The translations under genes were made by a program, and so were the position numbers. The notes under the pieces are model-generated. The model ran no database searches. It saw only the letters and a program-made list of their open reading frames with translations, and had not been told where the DNA came from. Below, in pieces: positions 1 through 6,598 of a stretch of 9,438 nucleotides of DNA (positions within the stretch are counted from its first letter, which is position 1; each line of letters starts with the position of its first letter). Origin of the DNA: Deltaproteobacteria bacterium (GTDB taxonomy: Bacteria; SAR324; JACQKK01); NCBI GenBank assembly GCA_029879595.1, contig JAOUPZ010000104.1, forward strand, positions 1 to 9,438. Reading direction: 5' to 3'.

Positions 1-1
1 C

Positions 2-370
2 CGCTGGAAGGTCACCAATGAAGACTGCGCCAAGGCCCAGGGCAGTGGCGACATGGATGTGCTTTCCACACCACGGGTGGCGGCACTGATGGAGCAGGCC
101 GCGTGCGAGGCCCTGAGCCGCGCCGGGTTTCTCGCCCCTGGGCAAACCACTGTGGGTGTGCGCCTGGACATCCGGCATCAGGCACCCACAACCCCCGGTG
201 AGCCGGTGCAGGCCACAGCCCGGCTGTTGAGCAAGGAGGGTCAGCGGTTTCTGTTTTCCATCGAAGCGGAGGACAAGCGGGGGACAATTGCCCAGGCCGA
301 GCATATCCGGCAACTGGTTGACCGAAGAACATTCATGCTGAAGGCCCGCCGCCGCGCCGAAAGAGGCTGA
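2..370 (+). CDS. FlK-like hotdog thioesterase, 5' partial
   Basis: The reading frame is open from base 2 to a TGA at 368-370, giving 122 residues; the N-terminus lies outside the window. The ATG at 53 is probably not the start, because the upstream residues (KVTNEDCAKAQGSGD) already look like this family. FlK-type thioesterases are cytoplasmic hotdog-fold enzymes that hydrolyse small acyl-CoA thioesters; the founding member cleaves fluoroacetyl-CoA using Thr, Glu and His. Here the likely triad is Thr23 in STPRV, Glu31 in LMEQAA (eight residues later, the FlK spacing) and His59 in DIRHQAP. The C-terminal part with the FSIEAED and RRTFML segments also fits. The substrate cannot be read from sequence; most family members are generic housekeeping thioesterases rather than fluoroacetate-resistance enzymes. 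It lies 54 bases before obg on the same strand and may be co-transcribed with it. Confidence 0.8.
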   Translation, partial: RWKVTNEDCAKAQGSGDMDVLSTPRVAALMEQAACEALSRAGFLAPGQTTVGVRLDIRHQAPTTPGEPVQATARLLSKEGQRFLFSIEAEDKRGTIAQAEHIRQLVDRRTFMLKARRRAERG

Positions 371-424
371 ACGCCCGCCACGCAGCCCGGATGGAAACCC
401 ACCATGGCAAGCCCTGGATAAACT

Positions 425-1450
425 ATGCAGTTCGTCGATTACGTCAAAATAAATATTCGCTCCGGCAGTGGCGGCAACGGCTGCTCGTCCTTCCGGCGGG
501 AAAAGTTCATCCCCCGGGGCGGCCCGGACGGCGGAAACGGCGGGGACGGGGGCGATGTGTACTTTCTGGGAACGACCAGACGCACCAGCCTGCTGGACTT
601 TCATTACCACCGTCACTACCGGGCGCCGGACGGAACGGGCGGCAAGGGCAAGGACATGCACGGCCGCTCCGGCGAAGTCCTGCTTATCGAGGTGCCCTTC
701 GGCACCATAGTGCGGGACGCCGAAAGCGGCGATGTGCTGCTTGAGGTGCTGGACGAAACCCCCCTGCTGTGTCTGAGGGGAGGGCGCGGAGGGCGGGGAA
801 ACACCACCTTCAAAAGCTCCACCAACCGGACTCCGGAGGAGTGCACTCCGGGAGAGCCGGGTGAGGAAAAGTGGGTCGAACTGGAGCTGAAGCTCATGGC
901 GGACGTGGGGCTGGTGGGGTTTCCCAACGCGGGAAAATCAACCCTCATCAGCCGGATATCCAAGGCCCGCCCCAAGATAGCCGATTATCCCTTTACCACC
1001 CTGACCCCCCAACTGGGGGTTGTCAGAGCCACGGGATATGAAACATTCGTGGTGGCCGACATACCGGGGATAATCAAGGGAGCACATGAGGGTCATGGGC
1101 TGGGGCACCGGTTCCTGCGGCATATCGAACGCACGGCCATGCTGCTGCTGCTGCTGGACTGCGCCCAGGAACCAGACGAGGTGGTGCTGCAGTATGAAAC
1201 GCTGCTGGACGAGTTGGGGCTGCACGAGGCCGCCCTGCTGGAAAAGCGGCGCCTGGTGGCCATCACCAAAACCGATGCCAGCCCCGACCCGGAACATCTG
1301 AAGGATCTGGTACAGCGGCTGGAAAAGCGGGGTGAGCAGGTCTTCCCCATCAGTGCGGTGGCCGGCAGGGGCCTGGATGAACTGATAGCCGTGCTGGGAA
1401 GGGAGGTAAAAAGACTGCGGGAGGAAACAGGCGGCGGCGGGACTGGCTAA
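425..1450 (+). CDS. obgE: Obg/CgtA GTPase, ribosome assembly factor
   Basis: This encodes 341 residues, a normal length for proteobacterial Obg. Obg is a P-loop GTPase that binds the 50S subunit, acts in its late maturation, and is linked to stringent response and growth control. Residues 1-158 are the glycine-rich Obg fold (SGSGGNG, RGGPDGGNGGDGGDV, LRGGRGGRGN). The G domain follows: G1 GFPNAGKS at 165-172, G2 around Thr191/Thr192 after DYPF, G3 DIPG at 212-215 followed by the family signature GAHEGHGLG, G4 TKTD at 281-284 and G5 SAVAG at 310-314. G4 has Thr in place of the usual Asn of NKxD. The C-terminal tail is short and glycine-ending. The start is fixed by homology (FVDYVKI); the ribosome site is weak (GGA six bases upstream). 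The gene is not preceded by rplU-rpmA, its commonest neighbours. Its TAA overlaps the stop of the convergent DUF2062 gene. Confidence 0.96.
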   Translation: MQFVDYVKINIRSGSGGNGCSSFRREKFIPRGGPDGGNGGDGGDVYFLGTTRRTSLLDFHYHRHYRAPDGTGGKGKDMHGRSGEVLLIEVPFGTIVRDAESGDVLLEVLDETPLLCLRGGRGGRGNTTFKSSTNRTPEECTPGEPGEEKWVELELKLMADVGLVGFPNAGKSTLISRISKARPKIADYPFTTLTPQLGVVRATGYETFVVADIPGIIKGAHEGHGLGHRFLRHIERTAMLLLLLDCAQEPDEVVLQYETLLDELGLHEAALLEKRRLVAITKTDASPDPEHLKDLVQRLEKRGEQVFPISAVAGRGLDELIAVLGREVKRLREETGGGGTG

Positions 1451-2064
1451 TCCATCGTCACATATCGCTGTTTCCATTCCTGGTAGCTCATGCCGCTGTT
1501 TTCCGCAAGATGATGCCGGTAGCGGATCATGGTGTATATGGCCAGCGGATAGCCGAGCATCCCCAGCGGAATTGCGTACACCAGACTCCCCAACACCATC
1601 GGCCAGCCGAACTCAATCACCAGAATATAAAGCCCGTTCACCAGTTGGGCGAAAAATCCGGTTTCCCCCCCGGCGGAAAGAGCCTCAATGGAGTGCCTGA
1701 ATGTTTCAAAGGTCATCAGGTGGTCCGGATGCCCCAGATTGACCATGATCCAGTGCCCTGTCACCAGATATCCGTAATACATGGGGAGAAACGTCACCGG
1801 GTTGGATATCCAGACCATGGCGACCGCAATGGGCAGGTTGAAGCGGAAGCCGAATACGTAGCGGCTTATTCCCCATACAAGGGCGGCAATATACATCTGC
1901 ACGCCCACAGTGGGGGTGAGTCCGATAAAAAGTCCGATGGCCGTGCCCCTGGCGATATGCCAGATGGGGGCATGGGATTCCTGGAAGGGCAAAACAAGAT
2001 GTATATAGACCTTGCCTTTAAACCCCTGCCAAATCCTTCTGGTCACGGACATTTTTTTGCTCAT
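1447..2064 (-). CDS. DUF2062 family inner-membrane protein
   Basis: This encodes 205 residues of unknown biochemical function. The DUF2062 hallmarks are present: GLFIGLTPTVGVQM at residues 44-57 and SNPVTFLPMYYGYLVTG at 87-103. Hydrophobic segments lie at about 40-70, 78-103 and 141-180, so it is an integral membrane protein with a cytosolic-looking basic N-terminus (MSKKMSVTRR) and a charged C-terminal tail. The family is widespread in proteobacteria and is sometimes fused to glycosyltransferases, but no role is established. The ATG overlaps the alaS stop as ATGA, which suggests translational coupling to alaS. At the other end its TAG lies within the last bases of the convergent obg gene. 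A second in-frame ATG at residue 5 is an alternative start. Confidence 0.88.
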   Translation of the reverse strand: MSKKMSVTRRIWQGFKGKVYIHLVLPFQESHAPIWHIARGTAIGLFIGLTPTVGVQMYIAALVWGISRYVFGFRFNLPIAVAMVWISNPVTFLPMYYGYLVTGHWIMVNLGHPDHLMTFETFRHSIEALSAGGETGFFAQLVNGLYILVIEFGWPMVLGSLVYAIPLGMLGYPLAIYTMIRYRHHLAENSGMSYQEWKQRYVTMD

Positions 2065-4784
2065 CGGCGAACCTGGCTGAGGTATTCGGTAATAACCTGC
2101 GGTGCCTGTTGCAGAGCCGACGGAAGCTTTTCGGTTTCCCTGGCCCCGGCCGTGGCCATGTGCGGAGGCCCGCCGCCCCTGCCCCCGGCCAGTTGGGCCA
2201 CCAGGTTGATGATCTCTCCCGCCTTTACCTTCTCACGCACCAGATCCTCCGACACAGCGCAAAGCAGCGAGGCCTTGCCGTTTATCACCGATCCGATCAG
2301 CGCTATCCCGGACTTCATCTTCTGGCGCAGGGCATCGGCCAGGTTGCGCAGGTCATCCATGGATTCCGCTTCGATCATCTCCGCCAGCATCATCACCCCG
2401 GCCACCTCGGCGGCCTTCTTGAGCATGGATTCGGCATCATCGCCCCGGGAGCCCTTTTTCAGGGACTTGATCTCGCGCTCCAGGCCACGCCTCTCATCGA
2501 GCACCTGCTCCAGCCTGGCCACCAGTTCCTCCACCGGAGCGTTGAGATGTTCCCTGATCCGCCCCAGCACCCTTGAAGCCTCCCGAAGGTTGTTTTCCGC
2601 CGTTTCGCCGGTCAGGGCCACGATCCTTCTCACCCCGGCAGCGATGGAGCTTTCCGAGATGATCCTGAAGATTCCTATTTCCCCGGTGGCCCGCACATGG
2701 CAGCCCCCGCAGAGTTCCCGGGAGAAGTCCCCCGCCTCCACCACCCGTACCCGGTCGCCGTATTTTTCGCCGAACAGAGCCACCACCCCGGAAGCGATGG
2801 CCTCGTCATAACCGGACTGGAAGATGTTCAGCTTGTTGTTGCGGCGGATCTCCCGGTTTACCAGGCGTTCCACCTCCTCCAGCTGCTTTTCGTCCGGCCG
2901 TTCAAAGTGGGTATAGTCGAAGCGCAGGTAATCCGGATGCACGATTGAGCCCGACTGCTTCACATGATCTCCCAGCACCTTGCGCAGGGCCGACTGCATC
3001 AGGTGGGTGGCCGTATGGTTCAGGGTCGTCCTGTTTCTTGTTTCCTCGTCCACCAGGGCCTCCAGTTCACCAGTCGCAGGCTCGGGCGCTTCCGTCCCCT
3101 TTTCTCCGGTGCAGATATGCACGATCCGGTCCCCATCCTTTTGAACGTCCACCACATCCCAGGCGGCCCCCTGGCCCTTTATCACCCCCCTGTCGCCCAC
3201 CTGTCCGCCGCTCTCGGCGTAAAACGGTGTGCGCTCCAGCACCAGCAGCAGCCGGCCCTCCGCATCTCGGCGGTGGGCCATGATGCGGGTATGGGCCTGA
3301 AGGGCGTCATAGCCCACGAATTCAGAGTGAGCACCCTTGTTCAGGACATTCCAGGCTGAGTCATCGGCGATATGCGATCCCGCTGCGCGTCCCTTGGCCC
3401 TCTGCTCCTCCATCAGGCTCTCGAAGCCTTCCATGTCCACCTTCATCCGCCGTTCCTCGGCCATGAGCCGGGTCAGGTCCACGGGGAAGCCGTAGGTATC
3501 ATACAGGCGGAACACATCCTCCCCCGGCACCATATCCGAGCCTTTTTCCTGCTGACCGGTCACCACCCGTTCGAATATTTCCAGCCCCCGGTCCAGGGTC
3601 TGCAGGAAGCTCTCCTCCTCTGCGCGGACGACCCGCATGATGTGGTCCTGCTGGGCCACAATCTCGGGGAAGGCCTCCCCCATCACCTCGGCCAACCTTG
3701 GCACCAGACGGTGAATGAACGGCTCCTCCATGCCCAGCACCTTGCCAAACCGGGCCGCGCGGCGCAGCATCCTGCGCAGAACATAGCCCCGTCCCTCGTT
3801 GGAGGGAAGCGCGCCGTCTGCGATGGCAAAGGCCAGTGAGCGCAGATGGTCGGCGATCACCCGGAACGCCACCCCCACCTCACCCGGACCATCCTGCCTG
3901 CCGCTCAGTTCGGCAATGTTTTCCAGCACCGGTATGAACAGATCAGAATCATAATTGGAGCCCTTGCCCTGCAGCACCCGCACCACCCGCTCCAGCCCCA
4001 TGCCGGTGTCCACATGCTTGGACGGGAGCGGCTCCAGGGAGCTATCGGGCAACCGGTTGTACTGGATAAACACCAGGTTCCACAACTCGATGAAGCGCCA
4101 GCATCCATCTTGGTTTACCGCGCATTCATGCTCTCCCGCATCGCCCAGGGGGCAGGTGCCCTCTCCCAGGTCGTAGTGCATTTCAGAGCAGGGGCCGCAG
4201 GGACCGGTGTCCCCCATTTCCCAGAAGTTGTCCTTCTTCCCGAAGCGAAGCACCCGTTCCGGCGGCAGGGGTGTGATTTCCAGCCAGATGTTTTCGGCCT
4301 CCTCATCGGGGCCCACGCCTTCCTTTTCGTTGCCGGCAAACACGGTGGCATACATTCTGTTGCCGTCCAGCCCCCATTTTTCCACCAGCAGTTCCCAGGC
4401 CCACTGGATGGCCTCGCGCTTGAAATAATCGCCAAAGGACCAGTTCCCCAGCATCTCGAAGAAGGTATGGTGGTAGTTGTCGCGCCCCACATCCTCCAGG
4501 TCGTTGTGTTTGCCGCTGGCCCGGATGCACTTCTGGGAATTGACAGCCCGGGTGTAGTCTCTGCTGCCCTTGGCCAGGAATATGTCCTTGAACTGGTTCA
4601 TTCCCGCGTTGGTGAACAGCAGGGTAGGATCGTCCTGGGGAACCACCGGCGAAGAGCGCACGAACTTGTGCCCCTTTTCCTCGAAAAAGCCGATGAATTC
4701 CTTTCTGATGGATTTTGCCGATATCAATTCAAGCCATCCTGGTAGTTTGAGGCCCAGCCCATACCCCGTTCCTTTGCCGGCCAT
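2061..4784 (-). CDS. alaS: Alanyl-tRNA synthetase
   Basis: This class II synthetase charges tRNA-Ala and hydrolyses mischarged Ser- and Gly-tRNA. The frame from ATG 4784 gives 907 residues; full-length bacterial AlaS is usually about 870-880. Visible parts are the aminoacylation core with LLFTNAGMNQFKD (55-67), HHTFFEMLGNWSFGDYF (105-121) and GRGYVLRRMLRRAARFG (331-347), the editing domain with HTATH (590-594) and CGGCH (692-696) as metal ligands, a coiled-coil-like stretch at about 750-795, and the C-Ala domain with AQLAGGRGGGPP (863-874). Family members normally begin close to the SAKSIRKEF segment (residues 22-30 here), so the first 19-20 residues may not be translated. A TTG at 4727-4725 with AGGA nine bases upstream is a good alternative start. 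There is no sign of truncation or damage. It is followed without a gap by the DUF2062 gene. Confidence 0.97.
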   Translation of the reverse strand: MAGKGTGYGLGLKLPGWLELISAKSIRKEFIGFFEEKGHKFVRSSPVVPQDDPTLLFTNAGMNQFKDIFLAKGSRDYTRAVNSQKCIRASGKHNDLEDVGRDNYHHTFFEMLGNWSFGDYFKREAIQWAWELLVEKWGLDGNRMYATVFAGNEKEGVGPDEEAENIWLEITPLPPERVLRFGKKDNFWEMGDTGPCGPCSEMHYDLGEGTCPLGDAGEHECAVNQDGCWRFIELWNLVFIQYNRLPDSSLEPLPSKHVDTGMGLERVVRVLQGKGSNYDSDLFIPVLENIAELSGRQDGPGEVGVAFRVIADHLRSLAFAIADGALPSNEGRGYVLRRMLRRAARFGKVLGMEEPFIHRLVPRLAEVMGEAFPEIVAQQDHIMRVVRAEEESFLQTLDRGLEIFERVVTGQQEKGSDMVPGEDVFRLYDTYGFPVDLTRLMAEERRMKVDMEGFESLMEEQRAKGRAAGSHIADDSAWNVLNKGAHSEFVGYDALQAHTRIMAHRRDAEGRLLLVLERTPFYAESGGQVGDRGVIKGQGAAWDVVDVQKDGDRIVHICTGEKGTEAPEPATGELEALVDEETRNRTTLNHTATHLMQSALRKVLGDHVKQSGSIVHPDYLRFDYTHFERPDEKQLEEVERLVNREIRRNNKLNIFQSGYDEAIASGVVALFGEKYGDRVRVVEAGDFSRELCGGCHVRATGEIGIFRIISESSIAAGVRRIVALTGETAENNLREASRVLGRIREHLNAPVEELVARLEQVLDERRGLEREIKSLKKGSRGDDAESMLKKAAEVAGVMMLAEMIEAESMDDLRNLADALRQKMKSGIALIGSVINGKASLLCAVSEDLVREKVKAGEIINLVAQLAGGRGGGPPHMATAGARETEKLPSALQQAPQVITEYLSQVRR
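4725..4741 (-). promoter_or_regulatory. Alternative ribosome site and TTG start for alaS
   Basis: On the minus strand AGGA is followed after nine bases by an in-frame TTG at 4727-4725. Starting here gives a protein opening with (M)ISAKSIRKEF, which matches where AlaS proteins usually begin. The ATG at 4784 also has an AGGA, 11 bases upstream, so both starts remain possible. Confidence 0.4.
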
Positions 4785-5216
4785 CTGCCCGTTTTTCCTG
4801 ATACACCTCTGATCCAGCAGAAGCGCATGTCTTCCTGATTTCAGAAAGCATTGAACCTGGACATCAGGTGAAAAGAGCCTCCGTGTTATTTCCTCCTGAA
4901 AGCATCGCCGGCATGTGGCCCTTCATACCACCTACCAGTTTCGCCCCTGCATTCCCCTCTTATCAGCCTACCCCTATTATTAATAGCGCATTTCAAGACT
5001 GCGTTCCGGGTTTTTTTCACAAAATACTTACGCCACCGGAAATTACACCGGAAACTCCCGGTTATCAAACTTAACAGCAACATGCGCTTATTTGTTAAAC
5101 GATGTATTCTCTCCCAGTGGGTGCAAGGTTTTCAAGCCCCCACCCAATAAATATCCCCGGCAGCCCCGTTTTGGAATTATTACCGGCGTTATTACCACCA
5201 CTGAAGGAAAACCACC
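4785..5216. other. Divergent intergenic region, alaS / eamA
   Basis: This 432-base stretch has no convincing gene. It must hold the outward promoters for alaS (minus) and the exporter gene (plus). The best minus-strand match is TTGATA at 5068-5063 with a 17-base spacer to TAATTT at 5045-5040, but the -10 is poor. No good plus-strand promoter was found. The nonamer CACCGGAAA occurs twice, at 5034-5042 and 5046-5054, twelve bases apart, inside that candidate promoter. TTAACA at 5071-5076 and TGTTAA at 5093-5098 form a short inverted repeat. The segment 4970-5100 is visibly more AT-rich than the flanking genes. Short open frames here on both strands lack family resemblance. Confidence 0.5.
5204..5208 (+). 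promoter_or_regulatory. Ribosome binding site of the EamA exporter gene
   Basis: AAGGA lies eight bases before the ATG at 5217 and supports that start over later in-frame codons. Confidence 0.6.
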
Positions 5217-6110
5217 ATGAAAAACGGCCGCGCCAATGCCCTGCTCAGCCTTCATCTGGCGGTTTTTCTTTTCGGAGCCGCCGGACTGTTCGCCCGCTGG
5301 GTGGATGCTCCCCCCCTGCTGATAGTTCTTGGCCGGGTTCTGGTGGCCACCCTGGCCTTCAGCCTTTTCCTGCTCATCCGGGGCTGGCAGCCGCGACGGC
5401 CCCCTGGCGATCACAGGCTCATGGCGCTGTGCGGGGGGCTGCTGGCCTTTCACTGGTTCGCCTTTTTCACCGCCATCAAAGCCTCTTCGGTGGCCCTGGG
5501 TCTTTTGTCGTATTCCACCGCGCCGGTATTCGTGGCGCTGCTGGAGCCAGCCGTGTTTCCGGAAAAACTTTCCACGCGGACTGTGGCGGCCAGCCTTGTC
5601 AGTCTGCTGGGGGTACTTATTCTGCTGGAGCCCTGGGGCGGTATCTCGGGAACCTGGCGGGGGGTTTCCTGGGGGGTGCTGTCCGGCTTCAGTTTCGCCC
5701 TGCTCTCGCTGTTGAACCGGCAACTGGTACAAAGGCATGACCCGGTGCGGGTGGCCATGCGTCAGGACGCCTGGGCCATGGTCTTTCTTCTCCCCGCCCT
5801 GCCCTGGGCCTGGAGCCCCCTTTCCTGGCGGGAACTGGGATTGCTGGCGGTGTTGGGGGTGGTCTGCACGGCACTGGCCCACACCCTGTTCATCAACTCC
5901 CTCAAAAATATCCGGGCCAGCCTGGCCGCCATGACCTCCGCGCTGGAACCGGTATACGGGATACTGCTGGCCCTGTTCCTGCTGGGGGAATATCCATCGG
6001 CGGGAGCTGTCGCGGGCGGAGCGCTGATAATCATCGCCCTGCTGATGGCCGGCCCGGGTGAAGAGCCTCCCGCCAGCCTCCCGGCGGACAAGGCTCCGGT
6101 GCGCTCCTGA
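5217..6110 (+). CDS. EamA/DMT-superfamily transporter
   Basis: This encodes 297 residues, the standard length for a ten-helix drug/metabolite transporter of the inner membrane. It has two tandem EamA repeats, about 8-137 and 150-277. The first carries HWFAFFTAIKASSVALG and the PVFVALLEP segment followed by E116. The second carries ALAHTLFINSLKNI and the very typical LEPVYGILLALFLLGE at 243-258, ending in a hydrophobic helix (AVAGGALIIIALLMAG) and a short Pro/Ala-rich cytosolic tail. Relatives such as RhtA and YdcZ-like exporters move amino acids, metabolites or drugs by proton antiport, but the substrate here cannot be deduced. The gene is alone on the plus strand between two long non-coding stretches, so it is probably monocistronic. 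No strong terminator follows directly. Confidence 0.92.
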   Translation: MKNGRANALLSLHLAVFLFGAAGLFARWVDAPPLLIVLGRVLVATLAFSLFLLIRGWQPRRPPGDHRLMALCGGLLAFHWFAFFTAIKASSVALGLLSYSTAPVFVALLEPAVFPEKLSTRTVAASLVSLLGVLILLEPWGGISGTWRGVSWGVLSGFSFALLSLLNRQLVQRHDPVRVAMRQDAWAMVFLLPALPWAWSPLSWRELGLLAVLGVVCTALAHTLFINSLKNIRASLAAMTSALEPVYGILLALFLLGEYPSAGAVAGGALIIIALLMAGPGEEPPASLPADKAPVRS

Positions 6111-6202
6111 TTCAACACCCCCGGCTCCTTCTCCGGCTTTGCGAAACGCGGAACCAGCCGCACGCCGGTGTCGTGCAATATTCATATCATATCCACAGAC
6201 CA

Positions 6203-6264
6203 CAGGGCTGTTCAGCCTGGGAGGCGGGCTCCATCAGCCGTTGCTCCTCCCCCAGACAGCCCTG
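6203..6264. repeat. Imperfect inverted repeat / large stem-loop
   Basis: The outer arms CAGGGCTGT (6203-6211) and ACAGCCCTG (6256-6264) are perfectly complementary over nine bases. Inside, after a five-base bulge, CTGGGAGG (6217-6224) pairs with CCTCCCCCAG (6246-6255) with a two-base bulge. The apical region contains a further small hairpin, CGGGCT (6225-6230) with AGCCG (6236-6240). That gives about 17 mostly G-C pairs plus the apical helix. No T-run follows, so it is not a standard intrinsic terminator. It could be a structured RNA, a REP-like palindromic element or a transcript-end stabiliser. Confidence 0.7.
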
Positions 6265-6320
6265 AATGCCGGCCCAGTGTCAGAACTGCCACAGCAGGCG
6301 GGATGATGGCTTTGAAACGA

Positions 6321-6350
6321 CTGAAAGGACAAGAGATCCAGGGCTATAAT
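6321..6350 (+). promoter_or_regulatory. Candidate sigma-70 promoter for the SPOR-protein gene
   Basis: A perfect TATAAT box at 6345-6350 is preceded after 18 bases by CTGAAA (6321-6326, four of six consensus matches). It opens an AT-rich island in otherwise GC-rich DNA. Transcription from here would give a leader of roughly 240 bases before the ATG at 6599. Other AT-rich hexamers just downstream could serve as additional -10 boxes. Confidence 0.4.
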
Positions 6351-6542
6351 TTTATATTGGTTTATTTTTTATTTGGTATATATTACAATGCTTTATCATA
6401 TTATCGAGGCTTATTCCCGGATTGCCGGTCAAAAAAACCTGTCTCGGAAGGTACTTTTTGTGCATTGAGCGATGTTAAAGCACCGTCCGACAAGGCCAGG
6501 AACCTGATCCAATAAAAACAGCGGTGCGAAGCGGCAGCCCTT

Positions 6543-6559
6543 CCGGGGCCCGGCCCCGG
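6543..6559. repeat. GC palindrome upstream of the SPOR-protein gene
   Basis: CCGGGGCC (6543-6550) and GGCCCCGG (6552-6559) are perfectly complementary around a single central base. As RNA this is a stem of six G-C pairs with a five-base loop, ending 39 bases before the start codon. It is too far away to mask the ribosome site directly and has no following T-run. Confidence 0.6.
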
Positions 6560-6598
6560 GATCGGCAGGCCGCCGGATAGCATATTTAAAAGGCGATA

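Larger units (their letters stand above)
6111..6598. other. Long structured intergenic region
   Basis: There are 488 bases without a convincing gene between the exporter and the SPOR-protein gene. In order it holds: a GC-rich stretch after the eamA stop with small inverted repeats (for example GCACG and CGTGC around 6170-6186, loop seven); the 62-nt imperfect inverted repeat at 6203-6264; an AT-rich island at about 6344-6406 with a TATAAT box; an imperfect inverted repeat, GGTACTTT at 6450-6457 and AAAGCACC at 6477-6484 (one mismatch); and the GC palindrome at 6543-6559. A 70-codon frame (6303-6515) runs through the AT island, but its codon use is unlike the neighbours. Confidence 0.6.

Noticed and set aside
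1510..2811. Long plus-strand open frame opposite the DUF2062 gene and alaS
   Set aside because: A shadow of two well-supported minus-strand genes; low-complexity Ser/Arg/Pro sequence without family resemblance.
4892..4897. Strong minus-strand AGGAGG
   Set aside because: No start codon lies at a usable distance downstream; it falls at the end of the rejected 65-codon frame.
4926..4936. Minus-strand GGTAGGTGGTA resembling part of a T-box antiterminator upstream of alaS
   Set aside because: The rest of the T-box sequence, the specifier stem and a terminator hairpin are not visible.
4886..5083. 65-codon minus-strand frame upstream of alaS, a possible leader peptide
   Set aside because: No ribosome site before its ATG, no recognisable family, composition as expected by chance, and it ends about 100 bases before alaS.
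5088..6203. 371-codon minus-strand frame opposite the EamA gene
   Set aside because: Gln/Gly/Arg-rich translation typical of antisense reading of a membrane-protein gene; no domain seen.
6440..6598. Riboswitch (such as a cyclic-di-GMP type) in the SPOR gene leader
   Set aside because: None of the conserved riboswitch core sequences that I know were found; only generic inverted repeats are present.
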